DNA of 64,000 nucleotides from Austropuccinia psidii (lineage: Eukaryota > Basidiomycota > Pucciniomycetes > Pucciniales > Sphaerophragmiaceae): NCBI GenBank assembly GCA_023105745.1, contig JALGQZ010000013.1:3817501-3881500 (forward strand), read 5' to 3'. This document shows, piece by piece, positions 1-11,081 of this stretch; the first letter of the stretch is position 1, and every line of letters starts with the position of its first letter. Below the pieces are notes generated by a model. That model was not told where the DNA came from. It ran no database searches and saw nothing but the letters and a program-made list of their open reading frames with translations. The position numbers were made by a program, and so were the translations under genes.

Positions 1-573
1 CATACATGATTAAATAGTCATTTCCCAATATAAAATGGGTACTAGAGCAGTGTTCCATAACAACAAATTCAGCTGTTCTTATTAAATTCCCATGAATGTG
101 TGGGAATATGACATTGGTCTCAAAAATTCCTAATAATTTCATTGGATTACTTGCACTATTGAATTTTATACCATCAATTGGTAACAATTGGTCTTCAAAA
201 TTTGGTACACAAGCTTCAAGAAAACATTTACCAACACAAGAGTAGAAGGCACCTGGGTCAATAAAATGTTTAGTGGGCTTGTTGTCAATCACCATTTCTA
301 TTATACAGGAGTTACCAGCTGTATAACCTTTCCCCCTGTTTGATTTTGTTTTCATAAGTTGTGCATCTGGAACTTTGGATAAATCAAGTTGACCATTGCT
401 CAATTATGGCAGGTGGGAATAAGATTCCATTATGTCAAAAGTGGCATTGATATTTTCTATATCTTTTGAAGATTCAGAAAATATTGATGACTTGTCATCT
501 GAATTGTCTGCAATTGTGTCATCTTTTTCAAAATAAGGTTCCTTTTCAATATCAATTTAATTGATTTTCCCCC
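1..573 (-). pseudogene. Ty3 family-3 retropepsin fragment, active site altered
   Basis: Read on the minus strand, this stretch aligns throughout with the spacer and aspartic-protease part of the intact family-3 Gag-Pol at 31839-37637. Shared segments are the tract after the zinc knuckle, a GYTAG-type lead-in, the catalytic loop, a KFNSAS-type segment and the end FILGNDYL. The catalytic triad is DPG (251-259), where the intact copy has DTG, so the protease should be inactive. The frame carries an in-frame TAA just after the knuckle junction. It continues the gag at 2387-4491 and is separated from it only by the solo LTR at 579-2386. The rest of pol lies beyond the window's left edge. Confidence 0.8.
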
Positions 574-578
574 TTTTT

Positions 579-2386
579 TACAAGGTGTGGATATGAAACT
601 TTGATCAAAAATCAAGTACGTTTCCTGTCCTCAAAACTTGTACAAGGTAAAAATCAATTAAGAATAGAAAGAAATATTATTCTTAAGAGAAAAAACGCCA
701 ATTTTATTGTTTATAGCTTTATTAGTATAAAACAATAATATTATAAAGATTGATTGCTTGACCAAAAATAAAGATTTATCCAAAAATACTCTACAAGAGA
801 TATTTAAGGCTACAAGAAGAAATTTCTTCAAGAGCAATTTCAATTGGAATTAATTGGGCAAAGAACTGCAAGCAATTAATTGAATAAAAAAGTCTTTAAA
901 AAGAATATTAAAGAGAAAACACGCCTAAAAGTGACCAGAGTGAATTTGGAAACAAAGTGACAAAGCTAACAGTGATGAAATTTGCTTTACTTCACTTTTG
1001 AGGTGGTTCAGCGGTAAAAATGATTATAAGAGTTACAAAAAATGATTATAATGATTTTTTCACGTGGTGAAAAGCTTTAAAATGATTTAAAAAATGTGGT
1101 TGGAATCTTTTTATGATTGGTTTAACAGTGTTTAAACTAATTATCAAAGGAAAATATTCTAACATGAAGAGAAAAGTGGGGCAAAGAAGAAATTCTTCTA
1201 TAGCCATCAATTTTCTTACCCCAAAATTCAAATTTACTCTTGTCAGTCGTGAAAAACAGTCTGACAACAGAAAAGCCAATTATTGCATCATTGAACCCTG
1301 GTTTAGACCAAAAAATGGCTGGTTCAAGCCATTTTTAGCCATTTTAGACCCCTAAATCAGCCATTACTATAGCAATACCTGGTCTAGAGCCTTCAAAACA
1401 CATCAGAATGTGTGTAAGAGGCTTGGAAATCAGTTAAAGCTGTTTTTATTAAAATTGTTCCAATTTAAGGGTAGTTTTACCCTCTTGGCAACAGTTAAAA
1501 CTGCCCTGGTTGGTATCAAAACCTCATCATCAATTGAGTCACAGACCCTAGGACTCAATTCCAGGCCAAAAGTAATGAACTTTTGCATGGATTTTAACAT
1601 TCCATGCCAGAAGCAAGGAATTTGGGGGTCTGGCTCCGCCTTAGAGCTAGAGTTCCTTTTCCCCCCCAATTTTAATATTTCCAATTTATTTTTTCCTTCA
1701 ATTCCTAATCATGTATTATACTTGTAATTTACATATGTAATTTGATTGAATTGTACAGTACAATACAGTAATAATTGGTACCTCATATGTAAATTGAAGC
1801 TCACTTATGTAATACATGCTCACATTTTGACATTTCAATTGAATTCAATTGAAAATACTTCAATTCCTCTGAACTTCTAAACTAAACACAACAACTCCAT
1901 TTTAACACAAAAATTCATGCTTAACACCACATGTGGTGTTAATGAAATCAAATTTTTGTATTGAAAATACAAAAAACTTAATTTAAGCTTATTTAGAGTT
2001 GAGTTACAGAAATTTCATCCAGAGGTGATCCCACTTTATTTTTTAGGAGGAATCCAATAGTGTGATAATTTCTTTATGTTTATTTATTTGATAAAAAGAT
2101 ATAATATATTTTATATAACTTTTTACCCAATATAGTTGAATTCAAAATTTTTATTACAAATTCATTTTCACTTAATTTTTACAAGTAAAAATATAATTTC
2201 ACAATTTTAAATTTTATTGTACTTTTATTTTTAAATCGTAATTGAATTTTGATTTTTAAATATGAATTTGCATTTATATTTCAATTTTTATTTTTATAAT
2301 ATAAATAAATTTATTTTATTTTTATTTGCATCTTGTTTTATCTTTTGTGGTCCTTTGGGTATATGAAAATACCGCTAAGGCTCACA
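579..2386 (-). mobile_element. Solo LTR of a family-3-like Ty3 element
   Basis: On the + strand it begins TACAAGGTGTGG and ends AAGGCTCACA. These match the LTR ends of the 10.7-kb family-3 element (TGTAAGG...GGCTCACA). It is flanked on both sides by TTTTT (574-578 and 2387-2391). Removing it joins the gag zinc knuckle directly to the downstream spacer (CPK followed by a KIN-type segment, as in the intact element). It is therefore a 1808-bp insertion that lost its interior by LTR-LTR recombination. Its first 1.1 kb is homologous, in reverse, to 5033-6180. Short ORFs inside it (for example 1410-1727) are not believed to be genes. The homopolymer TSD alone is weak evidence, but the continuity of the interrupted gene is strong. 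Confidence 0.8.
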
Positions 2387-4491
2387 TTTTTGGACATGTA
2401 TTGGCTAGACGGGTGGTGCTTTGGCAAATATGGCACTTTCTGACTGTATCTGCAGATTTATACTTAATATTATTAGAATTTCCTTTGGAGTTTTTGTCCA
2501 CAGAATCTTTCCAAGGTGTATTAAACCTTGTTTTGAGATTCACCTTACTAGAACCAATTTGGGTTCTGGTGGTTACTTCTTCCAATATATTGATAATATC
2601 CTCTGCTGAAGATTGTTCAGGAGTCCTGCTTTTGATGGCATGCTCTATGTCACCTCCACATTGTCTCAGAATATTTCTGTGGATCATAAATTCTGACATG
2701 TCAGGGTATAATGCTGTTAGTCTGTCTTTTTGTTGGAAAAACCATGTTAAGGCTTTTTCTTTATCAGAATTGAATTTTGCAGATTAAAAGGCTGTCTCAC
2801 CCTTGAACCTCCAAGAATCATTGGCCCATTTGTTGATAATTTGGGTTTTCCACCAAGTCCAACTTTGGTGTCCATGTGCTTGTCTCAATTTGATATACCA
2901 TCTGTGAGCTTATTTGGTAAATAAGGTGTTAAATCTAGCTGTTACCAATCTGTCTGGTAATTCAAAATCTTCTTTGATCATGTCAATACCCCTGATGAAT
3001 TCCATATGGTCATATTCTCCTTCACCACTGAAGTGAGGCCATTCTTTAAGTTTTGGAACTTCTTTCATGAGTGATTGGCCCATTTATGGTTCCAAGTTAT
3101 GAAAAGAAGTATAAAATTCATTTTTTAACTGTGAATTTCCAATGTCCAGTACTTGTGGATTGGGAATCCCTGTACCCTCATTTTTCTTCAGAGGTGTGGA
3201 CATTCTTGGCAAGATGTTTAGTAGTTGTTCAATATTATTCATTTTACTATTGTAACACCTCTGTGAACTCCTTAATTCATATTTCCAGCTTTGTATAGAG
3301 TTAATCACATTCTTTTTATGATCATCTTCTCTATATGTCAGGTCATTCCCTAATTCTATCTGTTTAGCATTATCAGAGATAACCTTGTTTAACTTTATTG
3401 TTAATTTTAATATTTCCTTGTTTGAGGTATCAAAACACTTTTTCAATGCAATTTTATGTGTCTTTACTTCAGTAAATGATTTTGAAATATCTTCAAGAGA
3501 TTTCTTATTATCCTCTTTGATAGTACTTATTGCTTGTTTTCTTCTTGTTTCAATTATGTCATCAATATTGAATTTAGAATATTTGTCTGTTAACTCTTCA
3601 TTAATAGCAGATTGTTCATTTATTTTATTGCCAAAAGAATTCTCATTATTGGTAGTTTCAATTGTTCTTAAACCTTTTTCAAAATACATAAGTGTTTCAT
3701 TAATTTGGCACACACTCAGGTTGTTTGACTTAATGTTGTTACAAATGGTTTCATTTTTTTCAGAAAGGTAGTTTTTAATGTCATTTATAGCTTAATACAA
3801 CTCTGGGATGGAATCAAATATGTCAGAAATAATTTCTGGAATCTTAATCTGGCTTCCTCCTTCTTCTGTAATTTCATCATGGTTCTGGCCATCTGAAATA
3901 CATTTTCCATGGCATCCTGCTGAATATTTGGAATCCTGTAGCCCTGGCTGTAAGGCTTTGGGGCTGGTCCCTTCCCTTTCCCTTGTTTTGAGCTTGTGGC
4001 TGCTTTTTCACATTGAAATTGCTGCTGCTGGCCACTGGGGCTGGTCTTGGCACTTACTTTGGTGGTGGTGGGTTTTTTTCCTCCATTCTGCTGTTAAAAG
4101 CATCATATTCTTCTTTTCCATCAATGGATGGCATCCATTGAGTAACTTGCAAGTGTTGGGATGACCAGGGAATTTTCTTACAGTCAGGTATGAGTTCATG
4201 CAGTTTTTCCACAGATATGCAAGGATCTGGTACTCTTTTTGCTGCAGTGAATTGTTGTAAGCCTTCTGGCTGGCTTTATGAATGTCCACTGAGGCTTCTT
4301 GTGGCAGTGTCAGCTCTTTTTGAAGGTAAAATAGTGTCATCAGCATCAGAATTTGACAATTTATTGTTGTGGAAGCTGTTTACTGTCCCTTGTCCTTCTG
4401 TATGTGATTGGCTTCTGCCATAATAATGTCTATGACCTTTTTGGGAGCTGCTTGAGGGCTTATAGTTTTCTCCTGATCTGGTTGAAGGCAT
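2387..4491 (-). pseudogene. Degenerate Gag of an old family-3 Ty3 element
   Basis: Gag N-terminus to nucleocapsid, minus strand. The start ATG at 4491 (MPSTRSGENY) corresponds to the MTTRRGSQY start of the intact copy. The frame then breaks. Later pieces are recognisable: a coiled-coil-like segment (3084-3713), a capsid-like stretch, and 2382-2699 with CGGDIEHAIKSR, EDIINILEEV and a zinc knuckle reading CHIC..TTRLANTC, which lacks the canonical His. Several frameshifts and stops make it non-functional. It is followed (leftwards) by the solo LTR and the protease fragment at 1-573. Confidence 0.75.
4008..4346 (-). CDS. Overlapping accessory ORF in gag, old family-3 copy
   Basis: A 112-codon frame overlapping the N-terminal part of gag in another frame. 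Its translation aligns residue by residue with the overlapping frame at 36944-37390 of the young family-3 element. [17 protein letters not shown] start is followed by about 55 aligned positions ending LLNGCHPL versus YSNGWNPL. The gag frame of the same DNA has already collapsed here, so the accessory frame is the better preserved one. Function is unknown. Whether it is ever translated is inference; the protein similarity between diverged copies is what is seen. Confidence 0.45.
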   Translation of the reverse strand: MLMTLFYLQKELTLPQEASVDIHKASQKAYNNSLQQKEYQILAYLWKNCMNSYLTVRKFPGHPNTCKLLNGCHPLMEKKNMMLLTAEWRKKTHHHQSKCQDQPQWPAAAISM

Positions 4492-4523
4492 ATTTTATGA
4501 TTAAAAGGCTTAAAATTGTAATT

Positions 4524-4739
4524 TTACATCAAAAACTTGGTATTTGCCAAATTTTTAGCTTTCTGACGAGTATTACTGATATCCCACTTGATCAACTCAA
4601 AAGAAATTGGCTCTTGTTGGTTATTCTGAGTTATAATAACAGTGCTATTATGGTCAGAAATTGCAGTGTTTGCAGGAATAATGCTAGTAACTGTGGAGGC
4701 TGTTTGAATATTTTCTTGTCTTACCACGTTGTCAGACAA
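4524..4739 (-). CDS. Leader ORF upstream of gag, old family-3 copy
   Basis: A 71-codon ORF between the primer-binding site and gag. It occupies the same position as the leader ORF 37668-37925 of the young element. A basic segment (TRQKAKNLANTKF) resembles KRKKAKKLDFPGP there. In the young element this ORF ends at a plausible splice donor; here the donor is not clear. It could equally be an upstream ORF with no protein function. Function unknown. Confidence 0.35.
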   Translation of the reverse strand: MSDNVVRQENIQTASTVTSIIPANTAISDHNSTVIITQNNQQEPISFELIKWDISNTRQKAKNLANTKFLM

Positions 4740-4939
4740 TAAAATTAATAAAAAAAGCCAATTAATTGAGAAAGGTTTTTCAAAAGAAAAAGAAAAAATA
4801 AAGCCTCACTTATAACTATAAAAATAAATTATCTTTTAAGGATATTTTTGAATTATAAGTATTTTATATATATTTTTGAATTTTTTAATATGAGAAAAAT
4901 GATTAAAAAAAGGAAAAAATTATGTCACTGGTAAAATAT

Positions 4940-4957
4940 CACGGCTGGGCGCCCAAA
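4940..4957 (-). promoter_or_regulatory. Primer-binding-site motif, left arm
   Basis: The + strand reads CACGGCTGGGCGCCCAAA, directly abutting the LTR end TGTAAGG. The same motif (CACGGCCAGGCCCCCAAA) abuts the 5' LTR of every minus-strand element in the window. On the element's sense strand it is TTTGGGCGCC..., starting TGGG as expected for pairing with a tRNA ending CCA. The primer tRNA is not identified. Confidence 0.55.
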
Positions 4958-6180
4958 TGTAAGGTGTGCATGTGAAACTTTGATAAAATATCAAGTACTT
5001 TTCCTGTCCTCAAAATTTTTATAAGGTAACTGTATTACATGATGAGGAATTAAACAAAAAATAAATTGGAAAGATTAATTCTGGGGGGAAAGACACTCTA
5101 GCTCTAAGGGGGAGCTAGACCCCCAAAATCCTTTCTGACAGGCGTGAGATGTCAAAATACAAGCAAACGTTCATCACTTTTTGCCTGGAATTGAGTCACA
5201 GGGTCTTTGACTCAATTGATAATGAGGTTTTGATACCAACCAGGGTAGTTTTAGCTGTTGCCAAGAGGGTAAAACTACCCTCAAGTTAAAAAAATCATAG
5301 TAAAAACAGTTTGAACTGGTTTCTACAGCTCTTACACACATCCTGACGTGCTTTGAAGCCTCTAGACTAGGTATTACTATAGTAATGGCTGATTTAAGGG
5401 TCTAAAATGGCTAAAAATAGCAAAAAATGGCTAAAACCAGCCCTTTTTTGGTCTAAACCAGGGTTCAATGATGCCATAATTGGCTTTTTTGATGTCAGAG
5501 TATTTTACATGAATGACAAGAGTCAAATGTATTTTGGAGTAATAAAATTGATGGCTATAAAAGAATGTCTTCTTTGACCCACTTTTCTCTTCATGTTAGA
5601 ATCTTTTCCTTTTATAATTAGTTTAAACACTGTTAAAACCAATCAATAAAATATTCCCACAACCCTTTTCATATCATTTTAAACCTTTTAACCACGTGGA
5701 AAAATCATTGTAATCATTGTTTGTAACTCTTAAAATCATTTTTACCCCTGAACCACCCCAAAAGTGAATTAAAACATCTTTCATCACTGTTAACTTTGTC
5801 ACTTTGTTTCCAAATTCATTCTGGTCACTTTTGGGCATGTTTTCTCTTTAAATATCTTTTTAAGGACTTTATTCTTTAATTGATTGCTTGCAGTTCTTTG
5901 CTCAATCAATTTCAATTGAAATTGCTCTTGAAGAAATTTCTTTTGTAGCCTTAAATATGTCTTGTAGAGTATTTTTGGATAAATCTTGATTGTTGGTAAA
6001 ACAATAAATTTTTATTATATTATTGTTTTATACTTGAAAAGTTAAAAACAATAAGAATTGGCCTGTTTTCTTCTCAAAAATACTATTTCTTACTATTTTT
6101 AAATAATTTTACCTTATACAAATTTTGAGGACAGGAAAAGTAGTTGATATTTTATCAAAGTTTGTTATCCACACCTTACA
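4958..6180. repeat. Head-to-head family-3 LTR remnants (inverted ends)
   Basis: The first about 75 bases (4958-5032: TGTAAGGTGTGCATGTGAAAC...) and the last about 75 bases (6106-6180, reverse complement TGTAAGGTGTGGATAAC...) are inverted copies of the same LTR end. From about 5033 the sequence is the reverse complement of bases 579 to about 1730 of the solo LTR. The inverted similarity continues outside on both sides through the primer-binding motif and leader (4880-4957 versus 6181-6290). This is two 5' LTR ends facing away from each other, with one LTR reduced to about 75 bp, rather than one normal LTR. Confidence 0.75.
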
Positions 6181-6290
6181 TTTAGGGGCCCAGCCATGAT
6201 ATTTTACCTGTGAAATATTTTTTTTACTATTTTTAATCTTTTTTCCTATCTTGAAAGTTCTTTAAAAACATATAAAAAATGGGGAGTGAT
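6181..6290 (+). repeat. Inverted primer-binding site and leader of a lost element
   Basis: TTTAGGGGCCCAGCCATGAT follows the LTR end ...CACCTTACA. It is the mirror image of the motif at 4940-4957, and A/T-rich leader sequence resembling 4880-4940 follows. It marks the 5' end of a plus-strand family-3 element whose gag-pol is missing. No matching element sequence is seen from 6291 to 6640, and nothing else is recognisable there. Confidence 0.55.
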
Positions 6291-6852
6291 ATTTCCACGC
6301 CTCAACCTAAAATTTAAGGCTACGCCTATGCATAAAATTGGGGATTCAGATATGCCTTCATGCCTTCCATGGATGTATTTTGCTAAATCCACGCATCCAT
6401 GTGATTACTAAATCCACACAACAATTCTGTTTAATCCAAAAGAACTATAATTTCACAGTTACCCACTTTCAATTTTGAGGTTGATATGAGTCCCTAAGAA
6501 AGGTTTTGATAGCTCAGCATATGTCCAAGTACTTGCTAAATTTGTTATTACATGAAAAAAATAACCACCATAAGGACAGAAAAAAAAATCCAATCAGTTA
6601 TTTGAATGATTAAAAATGTACACACCTTGTGAAAGTATGCTTCCTCTGTTGTACCTGTAATTCATAAATATAAAATGAGTGGTTCTAAATTTTTCATTAA
6701 ATAAAACTTCTCATGAATTAACATACCCTTTGCATGTTTATCTCCACTGTATCAGGTGATATAAAATGGTATTCCATTACATTTTTCCTTTGTCCAATAC
6801 AATGTAGATGATCAATAGCTTGATCTTGAGAAGCTGGATTCCAATGAGGCTC

Positions 6853-6921
6853 CTAGACATATATTAGATATATAAGTTATATTAAAATATACCCTCATGG
6901 TCATACAATCATAATTCATAC
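6853..6921 (-). other. Intron between SNF2 motifs V and VI
   Basis: Donor GTATGA follows ...VVFIM and acceptor ATGTCTAG precedes EPHWNPASQDQA. The 69-nt length is typical of fungal introns, and removing it keeps the helicase frame. Confidence 0.7.
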
Positions 6922-7868
6922 CATTATAAATACCACATCTGCACAAATTATTTTCAGGCCAACCCCTGAAGCCCTTATTGAAACCACAAGTACTTCTACA
7001 TTGCTGTTTTCCTTGAATTTCTGAAGTTCTGCCTCCTGTGTAGCTTGACCTATTGTTCTGTCAACATGTGTAAAAATAATCTTATTTTTTTCTAAGACAA
7101 TTCCAATCATACCAGTGTATCACAAATAATTGTCAATAAAAAGCTACATAATTATCAAAGGAGAGGTACAAAACAGAAGTTTCATAGACAAAATAAGGGA
7201 AATAACCAAGCCTACAGAGCAAGAAATGTTGTAAACTGTGAAAAAATCAATGATTTTGGGATTGAATTTTTAATATTTTGGCCTGAGAAAAGAATTGTCA
7301 GGAGCCTCTGAATTTTAGTCCTTTGTAGACATGTTTTGACATCAACATGTTCTGTTATGGTACTATTAAAAAAATCCCTTCTGTCTGTGTCCCATATGGT
7401 GAGATCATACCTTCAATGTCATATATACTTTCACTAAGCAAGTGATGATTGCAACAAAGGCAAAGCTTCTTTATATACTTGAAGAACATTTATGGGCCTT
7501 GATTAGATGATGATATGAACTCTTTGTAAATATCATTATATCTATCTAAAGGCCAATCTGAGAGAGTTTCATGGATATAATCATGATTAATTTCAGGTAG
7601 ATCATTTAAAATGCAGTCCTTGTTTCTTTGTAGACAAAGATGCCTTGGGCATAACTGAAGGGGACTATAATTTCCTTTTTTGAGCTCTTCCAATATAGGT
7701 GGTACCCAATTCTCTTGTTTTTCACTTTGAGGTTCTGTAATGAAGGTGATTAGGCTCATTAAGTCATTTATACTATTTTGAATAGGGGTTCATGTCAGGC
7801 AAATGAATCTGGATGTTTGTATTGCCCCAATTGCTTTGAAGAAAGTTGACTCCTGACTTCTTATCTGA

Positions 7869-7943
7869 CTAGGTATGTCAATTTAATTTGTATATCTTTC
7901 ATCAGAATTCCACAATTTATAAATAATGCACTGAAAAACTCAC
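7869..7943 (-). other. Intron splitting the Walker B (DEAH) codon
   Basis: The minus strand reads GAT GAG GCC CA then GTGAGT...CATACCTAG then TCAGATAAG. Removing 75 nt restores DEAH followed by QIRSQESTFFKAIGA, the expected spacer before motif III. A precise intron shows that this was a spliced gene and not a processed copy. Confidence 0.7.
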
Positions 7944-9098
7944 TGGGCCTCATCTAAGACAACTCAGTACCATTCACTATGGTAAATCCAAGATTTTTCT
8001 ATATTATTAGGTTTACCAAACGCATGACCTAACAAATGATAGCTGGATATTACAATATCAGCTCAGACCATTTTTTCAGTCCAATCTCCTTCCTTTTCTT
8101 CCCATGATAGGTGTCAATCCTTAGTTGGGATATGTCTGTATGTAATCTTAATTCAGCTTTCCAATTCTTTATCAAACAAGGTAAGCATATTATGAGTTTG
8201 GAGTGTCTTTGTTTTTTATTAAAAAAGTGAATGGATGGTGGAATATCTCTTTTGGAATCTTCAAGAGTTGTACGTATGAGTGATATGCACTGAATTGATT
8301 TGCCTAGTCCCATGTCATTCGCAAGCAGACAGCCCAAGAGAGTATGGCTGAAGGAGTCTTCAAGGTTATTTACTTGCTTCTTTGTGATGCCATGTATCAA
8401 ATTTATTCTTGTAGATGAGGATTATGGTTTATTTAACCACAGAGAATTTTCCAATTTTCCATTTGGGGCTTCTCTATCTAGGATAAATGCTAATCCTTGC
8501 TTTTGATGAGGCTTGAGTGATGATTTTAGGAATGGTATTAGGGATTGGATTTGTGGAAGGTCATTCCCACTTGGAATCTTCAGGAGCTGTGAGTGCAGCT
8601 CAGGTGACAACAATACGGTCTGAGAAGAGATAACAGGCTGGGGCTCCAGGTGTGAGATAAGTGAACACCCACAATGTTCAGAGCTGTTGTATGTTTCTGG
8701 TTGGTGAATTGATATTGAATTATACCTAATGAGGTCCAATATATCAATGCTTTCCGAGGAAAACAAAAAAATAAACATTACTATTGGAATAGTGATGTTT
8801 ATCTTGTTTTAAAGGTTAAACTTGAGAAAGATTTCAATGAATACTTTCTGGTTGGGGTTTTTTTCTAGATTGGTGTTCCACATGCCAGAAGGACCACAGG
8901 ATATAAAGAAATTGGGGTCACCCAATAATGGTACCAGTGCAGAGGTGACATCCAGAGGAAGGCTACCCCAAGCTTCTCTTTGATTTCATGTATACAAGAA
9001 TAAATTTTCACTTGTATGACACAAGAAAATCCAATCATCCTTTGGAAAAGGTTTCTGAATGGGATTAATGAGGCATACATGGGTTTTAAATATACCAA

Positions 9099-9779
9099 GG
9101 CAATATGGCTTGGAAGAATCCATATTTCAAAAAAAAGGAAGAGAGATAAATTGAATGGTAGGTAAATGCAATGAACTAGAAAGCAAGAATATATACTAAA
9201 GTAATTTCAATACTAATCAGGCCGGCTTGTGGTTTGCAGTTACTATTTGTATTATAAATAGAAACACATGAGGTTCAATAAAAGATTGTTTGAAAAAAAC
9301 AGCTCAATTTAGAGAGGCAAGGAAATTTATTCTTGGATATGTCCATATAATTGTATCAAGCTGTGAATGAGAAGAATCTCTCTATTCAAAGTCCTTACTT
9401 CGAACAGAGTACATGAAGGAAATTCCTAAGGATGGCTAAGGACATATATTTCAAGAAAGTGACCAAAGGAAAATTTTTACTCAAGTTTGCATCAGCCATC
9501 CCATTTCATGCATAAGTATCCTAGTCTAAGGTTGAAAAGCTACATCAAAAGAAATGGAAAATCATAAGAAATTTATATGTTTAAAAGCTTCATTTTTTTC
9601 TGTTGATGTCTTTTATTTTCATTTTGAATCCTTTCTTGATGCCCATATGTCTTCTCTTCTTGTGTTACTGGATCCATACATATAAGGCTTTTAGCTCTTG
9701 AATATAGCATGGAGTTGATTTGGAAAGAACAGCCAAAGTGAGTTATGGTGGGAAGTTCATCAAAAATAGGAGGTGTCTA
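9099..9779. other. Unassigned spacer between SNF2 and Tet-like remnants
   Basis: No coding similarity, repeat or RNA feature is recognised. A 77-codon minus-strand ORF just to the left (8865-9098) could be a decayed 5' exon of the SNF2 gene, but I see no motif in it. Confidence 0.4.
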
Positions 9780-10969
9780 GGTGGTCTGGTAAAAAGTGGT
9801 TGAAGTTTTCCAGAGAAGCTCAATAATACCTTGTTTTATAGAAAAATCCAAAAGTGTGGAGTATTCAGGAAATGAGAGGCCATAACCACAGGAGCGGATG
9901 GGAGATGGAATTGGTTTTATGGCTGATTTGTCAAAGAATTTGAATAAACCATAAGTCCAAGTATTCATGTCCTTCTCATTTCTATGAATACAATTGTGAA
10001 AACCATTTGTTGTTATGATTACATTGGAGAAAGACCGTAATTTTTGGAGGAACATTGGATTCCATTCAGCTAGCTGGGCCTCTTGCATGATGTCATTATT
10101 ATCACGGGCAGCAGAAATAGAAAGAATCTTGATGTGGGAGGAAACAAAATTTTCAAACCAAGAAAGGGTCATACATTCTTCATTATCTGCGTCTAATACT
10201 TCTGGATTCATTGCGGTCTTCCTGGCATAAACACCTAGTAAAAGGAGAAGAAAATGAACAAAAAAGCTTGAATATAATTTTCTAAAGACTCACCTAAGGA
10301 TTTAACACTATCACTTCCACAGCAAAATCCACCTCCTTTCATATGAACATCAATAAGATCACTATTGGATTTAATATGAGGATGATTTTGGGCAAATTTG
10401 TAAAGTGATATTATTAATTGATTTAATGAAGTAAAAGTTGGAGAAGGATTATGAAATGGATTCAAGGGATAAATGAAGAGGGGTTTGTGATTTTTTGAAT
10501 TGAAAACTATTGAAGGATTTTGTGTTTCATTTATGGAAGGTAATAAAATCTTATTTATTCTATTTGGCTTGGGGTTAACTGGAACTGTACTGAATTCACC
10601 TCTGCTTCTTGATGCATGGTCCAAAATTTGGGTGAGTAATTTTTGTGCAATCTGAAATCTTCTATGTGAATGATTAGATTTCTTATTTAAAGATGAGTCA
10701 TTTTTGGATAAGGGGGAATCCTTCACAGCTGGTGAAATAGTCCTTCCAATGAAATGATCCTCAGAATTCAAAAACAACCAATCCTTTCCATTTGTGTTGG
10801 ATAAGCTTGATTTATGAAGAGTTATCAGATGAATTGAGTCACTAATTGATGAAGAAAAGTCATTTACAACTGGTGAAATAGTCCTTTCCATGAAATGTTT
10901 TTCTTCATCATTAAGTGACTCCATACATTTCAGGAGTTTGAGGAGTTGAGATGGTGAAAGTTGACTCAT
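9780..10969 (-). pseudogene. Tet-like 2OG-Fe(II) oxygenase remnant
   Basis: Two exons are joined by a 59-nt intron (10235-10293, GTGAGT...ACTAG, phase 1), giving ...DSVKSLG-VYARKTAMNPEVL. The start is taken at ATG 10969 (MSQLSPSQLL); ATG 11029 is an alternative. The second exon has the layout I associate with Tet-like dioxygenases expanded in rust fungi: NGFHNCIH..., WTYGLFKF, a GYGLSFPEY strand, DFSIKQGIIELLWKT and a terminal TT. The HxD iron site appears as HRN and the expected distal His near the C-terminus appears as Gln (YQTT), so catalysis is doubtful. The N-terminal half is Ser/Asn-rich and carries a repeated ERTISPVVNDF / GRTISPAVKDS unit. It lies upstream of the SNF2 remnant on the same strand. 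Family assignment is by pattern only. Confidence 0.5.
10235..10293 (-). other. Intron in the Tet-like gene
   Basis: The minus strand reads TCCTTAG then GTGAGTCTTTAG...CTTTTACTAG then GTGTTTATGCC. Splicing joins the two long ORFs in frame. Without it the first ORF runs into a low-complexity FLFIFFSFY tail. Confidence 0.6.
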
Positions 10970-11081
10970 GATTGGTGAAATGGCAAGAAGCAACGTGTGA
11001 GGCTTTCCCCTAGAATGATTTTTATTCATAAAAAGTAAAATAAGTAAATAAAATTGAAATAAAAAAATAAAATTATGGTCC

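Larger units (their letters stand above)
6640..8778 (-). pseudogene. SNF2-family (Rad5-like) DNA-dependent ATPase, decayed
   Basis: Ordered SNF2 motifs are read on the minus strand. LKPHQKQGLAFIL lies near 8500. Walker A GCLLANDMGLGKSIQ is near 8320. Walker B DEAH is split by a 75-nt intron (7869-7943, GTGAGT...CTAG). Motif III is CLT-stop-TPIQN, where GGA has become TGA. A CCNHH segment follows near 7440. Helicase-C motif V is SIRASGVGL near 6970. A 69-nt intron (6853-6921, GTATGA...CTAG) precedes EPHWNPASQDQAIDHLHCIGQRK (motif VI, positions near 6800). A TAA follows WLNKP near 8420, a frameshift lies near 8050 and a TGA precedes VVLDEA. It would have been a nuclear chromatin or repair ATPase. 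No RING finger is evident. A possible further exon at 6640-6670 is tentative, and the 5' end is not defined. Confidence 0.75.

Noticed and set aside
1410..1727. 105-codon + strand ORF
   Set aside because: Inside the solo LTR. The reverse copy at 5033-6180 does not preserve the frame.
4958..6180. Looks like a 1.2-kb DNA transposon with 75-bp terminal inverted repeats
   Set aside because: The inverted similarity continues outward through the primer-binding motif and leader, and the body is LTR sequence in reverse. Head-to-head LTR remnants explain it better.
8865..9098. 77-codon minus-strand ORF upstream of the SNF2 remnant
   Set aside because: Could be a decayed 5' exon, but no motif or splice pair supports it, so it is not called a gene.
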